DNA from: Cladocopium goreaui
Lineage: Eukaryota > Sar > Dinophyceae > Suessiales > Symbiodiniaceae
NCBI GenBank assembly: GCA_947184155.2
Contig: CAMXCT020001629.1
Location: 62,001 to 126,000, forward strand
Direction: 5' to 3'
DNA: 64,000 nt
The position numbers and the translations under genes are program-made. Below are positions 29,323 through 39,835 of this stretch, piece after piece. The notes beneath the pieces were generated by a model. It searched no databases. It was not told where the DNA came from and saw only the letters and a list, made by a program, of their open reading frames with translations. Within the stretch, counting starts at the first letter, position 1, and every line of letters starts with the position of its first letter.

Positions 29323-29420
29323 TGATCGAGGCACAAGGGGTCGAGCTCGCGGGGTCCTTGCGGAAGAACCAGACGGTGAAGTCGGTGAATCTGGAGCGTG
29401 GCGTCTCAGAGGGCGATCCC
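29323..29420 (+). CDS. Candidate leucine-rich-repeat exon 2 (RI type)
   Basis: Frame IEAQGVELAGSLRKNQTVKS, then VNLERG, is a textbook RI-type repeat (A..LA..L..N.tv..v.L). The acceptor is likely TCGAG|GCACAAGG at 29330. The MITE next to it is a separate insertion. The donor is not fixed. Confidence 0.5.
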
Positions 29421-29562
29421 CATGGGGATATGGCGCCTATCTAATACCTATGGGTATACCATGGGGTTATATGATAATAAATGATGATATAACCTATTAT
29501 GTTTAAATAATTTTAAGTATATTTATAACTAAAATGGGATATAAACTATATATATATATAAC

Positions 29563-29674
29563 CACTGATTGAGGTGGTTTCAAAGATTTTCTGAGATTAA
29601 ACTATCAAAGTGTCATATTTGGATAAGGATCCACACTGATTGATATTGAGTTGAGTTGAAACCACCAATCAGTT
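29563..29674. mobile_element. MITE family 2, diverged copy
   Basis: Ends ACTGATTGAGGTGGTTTCAA and GAAACCACCAATCAGTT are imperfect inverted repeats of the family-2 termini (GGTTGGTGGTTT). The interior is different. Confidence 0.55.
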
Positions 29675-29957
29675 GCATGTTTATTTTCAATTGGCGAATC
29701 CGCAAACAATCGGGGACTCTATGAGGAAATGTTCTGTTGTTTGTTGGTTGGCTATCTTGAGCAAATTTAAGGACCACAGGAAAATAGTGGTGGTGAGCTA
29801 ATTTAGGTCCCCACTGACAAAAATGTGTTGTCATGTGTCGTCCACAATCAGCTGAAACAATGCAGAAAGTGATTAGATCCAATTCTAGTTTGTTCCAGTT
29901 TCTGAACTTATCTCAAGAGACCCCGTGGCTGCCAGTGTCTTGATGCTTGGGCCGCAG

Positions 29958-30063
29958 GTGCAATTGGTTGGACTCCAATGCTGTGCGGGAGTTGGCCGTA
30001 GCTATCAAGGAGCCCAGCTGGGATGTTCAGTGTCTCAGCCGGTCATTTGCGCCTTCAGAGCAG
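29958..30063 (+). CDS. Candidate leucine-rich-repeat exon 3
   Basis: Clean borders GCCGCAG|GTGCAA and GAGCAG|GTGCGT. The frame is fully open: CNWLDSNAVRELAVAIKEPS, then WDVQCLSRSFAPSEQ. The LxxNxVxxLAxxI pattern continues the RI-type repeats. Confidence 0.5.
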
Positions 30064-32660
30064 GTGCGTGGGTCTGAAAGTGAGAGGCAGCTTTAAAAAG
30101 GAAAATGATGATGAATCGGTTGATTTAATTACGGATATTTAGGGTAGCATTTTTTTAGACCAACCTAGGTGAGTGCTGGGATGCGGTCAGGACAATCCGG
30201 AAAGTTCCATTGAACACCTTCGCTTCTCTCACCAGAAGCAGATGGGTCAGTTCTTTGGGAGGCTGGGAGTGGGCGGGAAGGATGCGGGACATGGTTTTCA
30301 ATGGTTTTCAGCTGGTCTCCGAAGGGGATGCAGGGCAGTCTTGAGGAGGTTGGTGCTGGAACCCCCTGAAGTATCTAACGAAGCCTTAAGAATTTCCAGC
30401 AGCCATGAGCCATTCGAAAGTGTCCTGAAGGGGAGACGGTGAAGAGGCCCAAGCAACTGAACAGAGAAACTGCTCGGCCAGGCCAACAGAGGAAGCCGTG
30501 GGACAAATGATGTGGCGAAATGAGTCCATTGTCCCATGCCTCAGCTGCTTGGGAACGCCTGTGCCGATGACGTTATGACGTTACCCTAGTGAAATGTCAG
30601 CCATGTATCCCCGTCCCAAGACTGGTTCGTTGGATGGTTAAAGGATGTTAAAGCAAAGCTATATTGCCCCGTATGTATATATATATATAGGTGTTTCTCA
30701 AAATTTGGGTGCCCCCAAAACCATTCGTTTCCCGTTTTCCTACTAAACGTATCCAAAGATGATGGTCCCCAATTCAATCAACCCCCCAAGATTATGATCA
30801 TAACAAGCAGAAAGTAGCAAGAGTAACAAATCAGGTGAAGCTCGGCTTCGAGTGTGACGATGCGCCGGAGCCCCGTTTTCAGCAGGTGAACCCACAGTGA
30901 GCCTTGGGATGAGCTTCATCTCTCTGAATTCTCCGAGGCATTGGAGAAATATCATTGACCGCAGCCTGTTGCGCAACAACGATTTTTGGCGCCAGGGCCT
31001 TGCTGTTTATTGTGGCTTGCACTATGGTTCTCCTGTGGATTTTTCCTATTTTTATACCTTTGTTGCGCTTGCCGTTGACCATGGTAGGGTTTTGCAGTGG
31101 TTGTCTAGTAACTTAGTAGGAGGGATTGATCGGTGCAGAACAGCCCCGCCTTTGCTAAGGGAAACGCCATGCCCCTCCAGACCCAGAGGTGAAAACTCGC
31201 TGCAGGGAAAGGGGTCGTGAGTTCGAACATGTTAGAAGTCCAGAAGTCAGCTGTTTAAGCTAACCTGTTTAGAGCGAATCTGTAAAGATCCAGCAGTGAA
31301 GTTTTAGAATGTTGATTTGGGTCCGGTTGGGTGTGAAATCCCTTGTGGAACTTGAATTCATTGGAGGCATCGCAACAAGTGCATAACTATAGTTGAATTC
31401 ACACGTCCCCAAGTGGCAGCATTGAACACACCAGGAGCAAGCTACTTGTGAGAGATTTGCTGATGATTTTGGATGTTTCAAGAGTTTCTAGCTGTTTTCT
31501 GGTACTACCCACACAACGAAGCGTCATATTGTACCCCAAACTTCCAACGGTTCCCGTGGTGAGCAAGGCCCTTCCGACTGCGGAAGAACATCCTCTAGGC
31601 CAAACTGGAGCGAGTCGGAGCCAGTGATACCCAATTTTCATATACTTCCACCATACCATTTGGGTGGTCATGGGGTATCTAAAAACCATACCCAAAGAAG
31701 CGGGGTTGTTTGTTGGGTTTACCACTTTTAGTTCTTCGCCTTTTGAAGCGCACGGCTGCACATCCCCAGAGCTGTGCCCTCGTGGCAGGTCACATTCGGC
31801 TCCTGCAAGTCCCAGAGGCTTTGTCTAAAGAGGCGTCACAGGGGAAGTCGCTGACAAGACTAGTCACTAGAGTCACTCGAGTCACTAGAGGCATTGGTTT
31901 CCCAAATAGTCTGCTGAGTCTGCTGGGTGTCGCCAGATGGATACGTTGGGGGATGACCCTTCCTGGGGTCATCCCGAAGATTTCCGCACCACAGGTTCTC
32001 AGCAAGTACCCGGTTCTATGCGAATACCTGGAGCCCTGGCCGGAAAAAAAAAACATAAACTGGACACTCAGAAATGATTCAAACTGGGTATTTGGTAAAT
32101 CTTTATTGAATAAATTTGCTGATGTTTTGCCACATTGTGGAGGATTGAATACCGCGTGCTCAAAAAAAAAGGAATTGGGATGAGTGTCCTTCCCACAGTA
32201 ATTGGTCGGGTCACTGCGGCTTACTTTGATTGTGCCTCCACACCGGCAAAAAAAGGTTTGGGTTTAGGCTCCATCAACTTGAAATGTCTTGCACTTAGAT
32301 AGCAACTTAGATATTAGATAGATATATGATATATACATATATATAATTCCCCGCGAATCCCGGAGTGTTTTTGGGATTTGGTCATAGATTCTGAGAAATA
32401 GTTTGCACTTTAGAGTGAGGCGCGCCAGTAGATGAGTTCTTGTGATTTTGCGCGCCATCGTGAAATTCTTCAAATGACCAAAATTTAAGAGGGATATCAC
32501 AAGATACTGAGCACAAGGTCAGCATGCCACAAGGTAATCAAGAGTGGAAAATCATCGTCAGGAGATTCCTGACAGCTTTCCCCAGAAATGCAGGTAAGGG
32601 TACCCATCAGCAGCACCATATCTTGTGGTGAGGCTTAGCTACAGCCAACCTTAGCCCACC
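30064..32660. other. Sparse stretch with one small candidate exon at 30835-30885
   Basis: The exon 30835-30885 (ATCAG|GTGAAG ... CAGCAG|GTGAAC) reads VKLGFECDDAPEPRFQQ and may belong to the leucine-rich gene. Elsewhere the open frames are short and have no recognisable features. Confidence 0.4.
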
Positions 32661-32745
32661 TTTGCGGCCGAGGACAACAACCTCAAGATGCCAACCACGC
32701 TGCAGTTGCAGAACTGTGCCAAAAACAGTGGTCGGATCCCCAAAA
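32661..32745 (+). CDS. Candidate exon (FAAEDNNLKMPTTLQLQNCA)
   Basis: GC-richer stretch, open in one frame (FAAEDNNLKMPTTLQLQNCA, then KNSGRIPKS). No firm splice sites and no recognised domain. Low confidence. Confidence 0.25.
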
Positions 32746-32956
32746 GTCTTGCACTGACTGGTCGTGGTGAATCTCTTGGCGAACCTTGCAATAGATCAAT
32801 AGATAAGAATGCATCAAACATGTTCCATAGATTTCCATAGTCCATATTGTTCACTTTGCCATCAGATCACTGGAACAGCGGCACTAGTGTGGTCATGTGT
32901 GTGTATGCGCTACAGTGGGGCTCCACACTTTCGGGGATGGGGACAGCGTTGCTGCA

Positions 32957-33113
32957 TCATCATCATCATCATCATCTTCATCATCATCATCATCATCATC
33001 ATAATCATCATCATCAACAACAACATCATCATCATCAACATCATCATCATCATCATCATCATCATCAGCATCATCATCATCAGCATCATCATCATCATCA
33101 TCATCATCACCAC

Positions 33114-33144
<31 letters not shown>

Positions 33145-33145
33145 G
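32957..33145 (+). repeat. Long (CAT/ATC)n trinucleotide microsatellite
   Basis: About 190 bases of CAT repeat with CAA, CAG and CAC interruptions. It creates artificial open frames of poly-His, poly-Ile and, on the other strand, poly-Asp and poly-Met. Confidence 0.95.
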
Positions 33146-33913
33146 GCCCCCGTCCCCGTCCTCGTTCCCGTACTCATTATCCTCATCCCGCATCACCTCA
33201 AGTTCTGCGGGTTTCTTTTGCCGAAAGTACTTAACTCCCCTCAAGACGCCAAGCAAGGCTTCCTGTTCCCAAAATTTTCTGTTACTTCTCAGCTCAGAAA
33301 AGCACGTGGACCTTGGGAGTGACCCATCATTTAGAGGACTCAATGGGTTCAATCATGTTCAATCCCAGGAAATGACGCATCACCAGTCCTGCCATCTCCA
33401 AAAATCCAAGAGGTCTTCAACTGTCCTACACCGTGGCAGCTCCCATGATCAAAGAGTTTCGCTCCTGGATGATCGACAAAGCTGTGGGACAGCAGGCGAT
33501 GGCCTTGGAAAGCCTTGGATGGGGTGCTTCCATATAGTCACGGGCCAAAGAGCTGGATCCATATTTGATATACCCTCTGGTTATTTAACAGTTTGCCATG
33601 GAAATATTTGTTTTGGAAAATCAAGGGAAATCTAAAGTGATATATGCCACCCACAACAAAAACCAACACTTTACTTTCTTAGTCGGGAAAATGGTGATGA
33701 ACCGTCAAAATTTGGGATTGTCCCGTATTTTGTGACGACCCAAAATCTTGATCGGCACGTGCTAGCGTATCCATGGGAAGTTTGATTCGGATCCTCTGGT
33801 TTGGGTCTCGAGAAGTCACCGACTGAACTTTGGTTGAACAAAAATCCTAATAATTAATCATGCATAAAGATATATAATTATGTATTTACGATTAATTATA
33901 AATTATATACGTG

Positions 33914-35019
33914 GGCTACCACCAAAAAGGTCTATGTAAGGGATATGTATTGGAATGGAATATAGCTCAAAACCTGCAAAAACGAAGGTGACCCTTTAAA
34001 ACGAAGGCAAACCTTACAACATCTTACAACTAAAGTTAAAGTTTGTTGATAGATTTCCATTTGAGCAGCGAACGTCAAGAATGGATAAGAATGGTGTCTT
34101 ATGGAGTTATTGTCGCCTTGTCTTCCTTTTGTTTCCTTTCTTGCTTTCATGCCTTTCCTGTGACAGTTTCTGTTGGCTTCCTTTCCGCCTTCGTTTCTTT
34201 CTGTTGGTCCCTTTTGTTTTTTCCTATCTTGTTTTTCCTCCTGCTGCATTTACATTTTGTCAAGTTTCTGCTTTCCGCCTGCAAGTATTTTTTCATCTTG
34301 CGGTTTCGTTTTCCCGTCTGGTTTTGCGTTCTGGAACGAAGCCAAAACGAAGGCAAAAACGAAGGCAAAATTCACGACAAGCAGCTTGGCATGAACCTGG
34401 CCAGGAGCAGGCAAACCTTCTTCCCCATCCTGCTACTACTGCGACAACTACCATTGCCACTGCGGGGCCTAGTTATGCTTTTGCTGCAGGCATTTGTCTT
34501 ACCAGCACCAGCAAAGCACCAACAGCGCCGGCATCACCGCGATTGCTGCTGCTGCTGATGCAGCTGCTGCTGATGTTGATGCTGATGCTGATGGTGCTGG
34601 TAGCTGCTGGTAGCTGCTGCTGTGACTTGCTGTCACTGCTGTCGCTGCTGCCCTGCTGTCACTTGCTGCTGCCACTGCTGCTGCTACTGCTGCTGCTATT
34701 GCTACTGCCACTGCTACTGCCACTGCTCCTGCCACTGCTACCGCTACTCCACTGCTACTGCTACTGCTCCTGCTCCTGCTGCTTGCGCTGCCACTGTTGC
34801 TTCTTCTAGCACCTGTGTCGCTTCTACGAGTCACAGCACTAATCCTAGCACATCCTGGCACTGTTTTTATAACTTTTGCCATTGCTGCTGCCATTAGCTC
34901 GAAATCGCACGTATATCTGTGAAGGTCTGGTCGAAACCCTTGTAAAACGAAGGTGACCCTTTAAAACGAAGGAAAAATAGATATTCCATTTTGGGGCAAT
35001 AGAATTTTGGAGGTAGCTC
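33914..35019. mobile_element. 1,106-base transposon inserted in unit 1, ACGTG target duplication
   Basis: Flanked by ACGTG at 33909-33913 and 35020-35024; units 2 and 3 have a single ACGTG in the same context. The ends GGCTACCACCAAAA and TTTTGGAGGTAGCTC are imperfect inverted repeats. Inside lie subterminal copies of AACGAAGGTGACCCTTTAAA (33984, 34951) and a CTG/GCT-rich block (34540-34830). No transposase ORF, so it is a non-autonomous DNA element. Confidence 0.85.
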
Positions 35020-36227
35020 ACGTGTATATATATATATATAAATGCATGTGCATTTACTATTCTTATGTGACTTAGTGTATTTGTTTAACCTTTGTTGTGA
35101 TTTTGGGCAATTAACATATTCCTCATGTTGATGTTTGCTGTTCTGAATTGATCTGAGTTGCATTTGTTGATATTGTTTCTGAATTCTGTTCTTCTGGTTC
35201 CTAAGGATCATTGTCATAATGCTGTTGATTTATGTGAAATCGGCAGTGGAACGGTAGAGGCAGCAGCCACTCCAGTAACGGTAGGTGGCCGTCTTTGACG
35301 TCTTCAACACCTCAATCCATGGCATTCTCCGGCGATGGAGCTCGGAGCATGACAACTGGGCGGCCGCTGGGCCGGATTCGCCGTTCAATGGCTGGGTGGA
35401 ATGGGGGCAGTGAGCCGTCACCATTGATGGTCAAAAAGGGGTAATCATCCTGAAAATGGACATGAATAATCACTCAAAAAGGATTTGGGAATTAGAGTCT
35501 ATATTAACACTTCTATGATCATTTATCATGTATTACTTTGATTTGCCCAGAGGTGGGGATATCCACTGAATTACCCGTACCCGTAAACAACCGTGGCTGG
35601 CTAGAGGTCTCCTTGATGGGAAGAGAATCTATGTGTTGGATTGCCAGCGGGTGTGAGATATCAATGATTTGAGATGAGTCAATGGTTGGTTCATCGACTG
35701 TTCCTGGGGCCACAACACTCAGACACTCAGCTCCGCATTGGGTCTGCCATGGTTCAGCTGATCCATCCATTGCATGGGTCTTGGAAGTTTGATTTGCGCC
35801 ATTTTGCACCTAAGGTCGAGATTGGAACTGAGGAAGGCAAAAGGCAGGGCATCGGGTAGCTTGGAGTCATAAAGTCATCACCTGACAATCTTCGTAGGTT
35901 TGGCCTACAGCACATCTCTCAACTCCAAGTGTTGTAAATTTACGTTGCTTACATGAAAACAAGTATGTTAGAAAATCATGTTAGGGGACCAAGCATGTCC
36001 AGAATGGCCTGCACCCCATCAGGCTGCTGTGGAAAATGTCAAAACCCACCAAAATGGATCTGGACAAAGATTATCAACATCAATTGGACATATTGGACAT
36101 GGCAATCTTTGGGTTCCCTGCTCAATTTCGAGGTATTTTTTTGCGCTGTACCTGGAATTGTGTTTGCAAAGATCTTTCGGCTTTGCCCTTGCCGTAGTGC
36201 GAAGTGTGTAAGTGTAAATGTTCACAA

Positions 36228-38105
36228 ATGTCCAGTGCACTGCATGGCTACATGGACCCGTCATCTACTGACAAAGGTGCAGCAGATGAAACTGATAAAG
36301 TCAATCTTCAGGTGCTGTGCTTGACTGGAGAAGGAGTGGCATTGAGTGTCCCTCGCTCTATGCTTGGGTATGACCTGTGGAGGTTGGTGTCCGAGAAGCT
36401 TCCATGCAAGCCAGGCGCAAAGCTCGCCATGCATCACGTGAATGCAAAGCTGAGGCTGAATCAAACCTTGGGAGAGCAAGGGATGGTTGGAACATCGGCA
36501 ACGCTTTCCTGCACTTACATACCAACAAATGTGTACAGAGCATGGTGTTACATATGTGGGCTCCGGACTTGTGAGGAAAATTTTGTGCTAGAAGGCGTCA
36601 CACAACTTGAGGGAGCAATCCCTGGAGAGTATTTGCATCATTTGCCCCGCAGCCTTACAAGATTGACTTTTGGAAGTGATTTCAACCAAAGCCTGGAGAA
36701 GGTCACCTTGCCATCGAGTCTTCAAAGCTTGAGTTTTGGCAATGACTTCGACCAAAGCCTGGAGCAGGTGACCTTGCCATCGAGTCTTCAAAGCTTGAAT
36801 TTTGGCAGGTATTTCAACCAAAGTATGGAGGGGGTGACCTTGCCATGGAGTTTGCAAAGCTTGAGTTTTGGCCTTTCCTTCAACCAAAGCCTGGAGCGAG
36901 TGACCTTGCCATCGAGTCTTCAAAGATTGAGTTTTGGCAGGAATTTCAACCAAAGCCTGGAGCAGGTGACCTTGCCGTCGAGTCTCCAAAGCTTGAGTTT
37001 TGGGCTTAGATTCAACCAAAGCCTCGAGCGGGTGACCTTGCCATCGAGTCTCCAAAGCTTGACTTTTGGAAGTGATTTCAACCACAGCCTGGAGCAGGTG
37101 ACCTTGCCATCGAGTCTTCAACGCTTGAGTTTTGGCAGGCATTTCAACCAAAGCATGGAGGGGGTGACCTTGCCATGGAGTCTTCAAAGCTTGACTTTTG
37201 GAAGTGATTTCAACCAAAGCCTGATCTTGCCATCGAGTCTTCAAAGCTTGAGTTTTGGCCTTTCAGTCAACCAAAGCCTGGAGCAGGTGACCTTGCCATT
37301 GAGTCTTCAAAGCTTGAGTTTTGGAGGGACTCTTAACCAGAGCCTGGAGCGGGTGACCTTGCCATCGAGTCTTCAATTCTTGAGCTTTGGCGGGAATCTC
37401 AGCCACAGCCTAGAGCAGGTCACCTTGCCGTCGAGTCTCCAAAGCTTGAGTTTTGGGCTTGGATTCAACCAAAGCCTGGAGCGGGTGACCTTGCCATCGA
37501 GTCTTCAAAGCTTGACTTTTGGAAGTGATTTCAACCAAAGCCTGGAACAGGTGACCTTGCCATCGAGTCTTCAACGCTTGAGTTTTGGCAATGACTTCAA
37601 CCAAAGCCTGGAGCAGGTTACCTTGCCATTGAGTCTTCAAAGCTTGAGTTTTGGTTTTCATTTCAACCAGACCCTGGAGCAGGTGACCTTGCCATCAAGT
37701 CTTCAAAGCTTGAGTTTTGGCCTTTTGTTCAACCAAAGCCTAGAGCGAGTGACCTTGCCATCGGGTCTTCAAAGTTTGAGTTTTGGCGATGATTTCAATC
37801 AAAGCCTGGAGCGGGTGACCTTGCCATCGGGTCTTCAAAGTTTGAGTTTTGGCGATGATTTCAATCAAAGCCTGGAGCGGGTGACCTTGCCGTCGAGTCT
37901 TCAAAGCTTGAGCTTTGGCCTTAAGTTCAATCAAAGCCTGGAGCGGGTGACCTTGCCGTCGAGTCTTCAAAGCTTGAGATTTGGCGGGAATCTCAACCAA
38001 AGCCTGGAGGGGGTGACCTTGCCATCAAGTCTTCAAATCTTCAGTGCTAGCTTTTTGTCTTGCATTATCTCTGTCAGTGCCTCCAGCTGTTCTTTGTTTG
38101 ATTGA
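36228..38105 (+). CDS. FNIP/LRR-like repeat protein with ubiquitin-like N-terminus, copy 1 (625 aa)
   Basis: The frame opens at GTG 36204, but the first ATG is 36228 (MSSALHGYMDPS). Residues about 25-100 (VNLQVLCLTGEGVALSVPRS ... LRLNQTLGEQGMVGTSATLS) have the strand and helix pattern of a ubiquitin-like fold. A C-x2-C pair (CYICGLRTC) follows. Then come about 21 repeats of 22 residues with consensus FNQSLEQVTLPSSLQSLSFG plus two variable residues, the FNIP/IP22 type first known from Dictyostelium. One repeat lacks four residues (FNQSLILPS). The C-terminus is Ser/Cys-rich. No signal peptide. Repeats of this kind make a solenoid for protein binding, so with the ubiquitin-like start an adaptor role is plausible but unproven. 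I recall many paralogues in Symbiodiniaceae. No intron is needed. Antisense open frames over the repeats are shadows. Confidence 0.9.
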   Translation: MSSALHGYMDPSSTDKGAADETDKVNLQVLCLTGEGVALSVPRSMLGYDLWRLVSEKLPCKPGAKLAMHHVNAKLRLNQTLGEQGMVGTSATLSCTYIPTNVYRAWCYICGLRTCEENFVLEGVTQLEGAIPGEYLHHLPRSLTRLTFGSDFNQSLEKVTLPSSLQSLSFGNDFDQSLEQVTLPSSLQSLNFGRYFNQSMEGVTLPWSLQSLSFGLSFNQSLERVTLPSSLQRLSFGRNFNQSLEQVTLPSSLQSLSFGLRFNQSLERVTLPSSLQSLTFGSDFNHSLEQVTLPSSLQRLSFGRHFNQSMEGVTLPWSLQSLTFGSDFNQSLILPSSLQSLSFGLSVNQSLEQVTLPLSLQSLSFGGTLNQSLERVTLPSSLQFLSFGGNLSHSLEQVTLPSSLQSLSFGLGFNQSLERVTLPSSLQSLTFGSDFNQSLEQVTLPSSLQRLSFGNDFNQSLEQVTLPLSLQSLSFGFHFNQTLEQVTLPSSLQSLSFGLLFNQSLERVTLPSGLQSLSFGDDFNQSLERVTLPSGLQSLSFGDDFNQSLERVTLPSSLQSLSFGLKFNQSLERVTLPSSLQSLRFGGNLNQSLEGVTLPSSLQIFSASFLSCIISVSASSCSLFD

Positions 38106-39293
38106 TATGTTTATATTCACGAACTATGGCAAAAGAGGCTTGCTTTCCCAGGCATGCGTGAGGCGTCCCAAGCCAGTACCTGTTTTGTCGTGAATAGCGT
38201 AAATAGGTGTTGCGATGTTATATAAATATATGTGTTACCTACAGTATACTAGTATCCACCAGCTCAATATACACATGCATATAACATATACATGCATACA
38301 TATTCATAGACATAGATACATTGAAATCCATATTTACATAATTAAAAGGTCGGTGTATACGAGTTTTTACACGTGCACGTATCTTTATATACACGATGCA
38401 TTGTTTTACACGATGCATTGTTTGTATACATATTATCATATATGATTTAATTGCAGAATGATATGCAACCTATATCCGTTATTGAGAATGTTATTCCCGC
38501 ATGCCAACTTTCCACCATTGATCGATTTATCCTGGGCCCATCCGTTGGCAATTGGGAAATTATATAGCCAACCACCACGTTAAGCAACGGTAAAAACAAA
38601 AAAAATATGGAAAATTACCAAAAAAAATGGGAGTCTGTTGCAGCCAAGCACTGGGAATTCAGAGGACAAACACGGGGAAATCAAAAAATAAGGGTTACTG
38701 CAAACCATCAGAAACAAGACTTGTCATCATAAACAATAGGGATATAATCTACTAGGGTACCTGCAGAAGTATCTGAAATGAATGGTTGAACTCTTTGGAG
38801 ATGGCCATGGAGAGAGGGAGAGAGAGAGAGAGACCACCAAGGGGTTTATATCTCAATCCTAAGTTTGATTAATACTAAGTTAATCCCCCCCATGTTCGGT
38901 TATATCAATTATATCCTAAGGATATTTTCTTGGGGCGAATGGTTTCTCGTTGCACTTCACCTTCGCTCCCCGTGCAGGTGCACCTTCAGGTCCTCTAAGG
39001 ATCCAGCAGTCTCAGTGCCCGGAAAGCTCAGCAGTGGACTGATTGGGCAGGGTGATTCCATCCCGGTGCTCCAACCTTTCATATACCTTCCAATTAACAT
39101 AGATATGGAGAATCCACAATTTCATACAACTTCTAGATTGGTTTTTTGGGTGACGTTTGTATGTACCCATGTTGATTTACTTCTATTTACTATTATGTAC
39201 TTAAGGGTACAGATAACAATGGAAGTTGATGCTTTTACCTTCTTGATGATTCACCAATAGTACAATGCGCCAGTTTGAACTTGCCTAGAATGC

Positions 39294-39399
39294 CTAGCTG
39301 GTTGGTGGTTTCAAACATTTTCTATTTTCCATGAAATATAGGATAATCCTTCCCATTGACTAATATTTTTCAAGATGGTTAAAACCACCAACCAGCTAG
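39294..39399 (+). mobile_element. MITE family 2 copy in unit 1
   Basis: 106 bases with ends CTAGCTGGTTGGTGGTTT and AAACCACCAACCAGCTAG (perfect 17-18 bases). Internal CCATTGACTAATATTTTTCA is shared with the copy at 54692. Confidence 0.85.
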
Positions 39400-39639
39400 A
39401 TGTTCCATTGATCTTCCTTTTCTATCCTGTTCTATTCGTTGTCATTGCTGTCCATCCTGTTGCCTCGGACGTCGGAGAGGTCAGAGCAATGGGTCGATTG
39501 GCTGCGCAGCGGCAAGCAGATTGGTTGGGCACAGAGCCGTGCGGGCGCGTAAGTGCAATGGCATTTGTGTGGCAGCTATGAGTCTGGCAGTGCATTCATC
39601 CCAGGCGGGTGAATTCAAAAATATCCACTACATTATTAT

Positions 39640-39835
39640 ATATATATACATACATATTTGTATGTATATATATATGTGTGTATATATATATATATGTGTG
39701 TGTGTGTATGTATGTATGTATGTTTGCATGCATGCATGCATGTATTTTTACATACATACATACATGCATACATACATGCATACCTACCTACCTACCTACC
39801 TACCTACCTACATACATACATACATACATACACGG
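39640..39835 (+). repeat. Compound microsatellite, unit 1
   Basis: A run of (TA)n, (TG)n, TATG, GCAT, CATA and TACC/TACA blocks. It gives false frames rich in Tyr, Ile, His and Thr. The same site is shorter in unit 2 (45300-45470) and rebuilt in unit 3 (50925-51060). Confidence 0.9.

Noticed and set aside
32847-33635. Long open frames of poly-His, poly-Ile, poly-Asp and poly-Met
   Set aside because: They are direct translations of the (CAT)n microsatellite on both strands, not protein genes.
34043-34897. Frames of 171 and 242 residues rich in Leu, Cys and Ser inside the 1.1-kb transposon
   Set aside because: Low-complexity translation of CTT- and CTG-rich sequence, with no transposase motif.
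36186-36200. CCGTAG before the FNIP-like gene as the start of a spliced leader
   Set aside because: Only six bases match, and units 2 and 3 have CCCAGTAG instead.
36660-38060. Possible CRISPR-like or satellite array
   Set aside because: The 66-base periodicity is coding, in frame, without spacers; it is a protein repeat.
38865-39260. 131-residue frame (MINTKLIPPMFGYINY...) present in all three tandem units
   Set aside because: Conserved only because the units are recent copies; no domain, and it crosses likely intron and UTR sequence. A three-base difference in unit 2 keeps the frame but is too little evidence.
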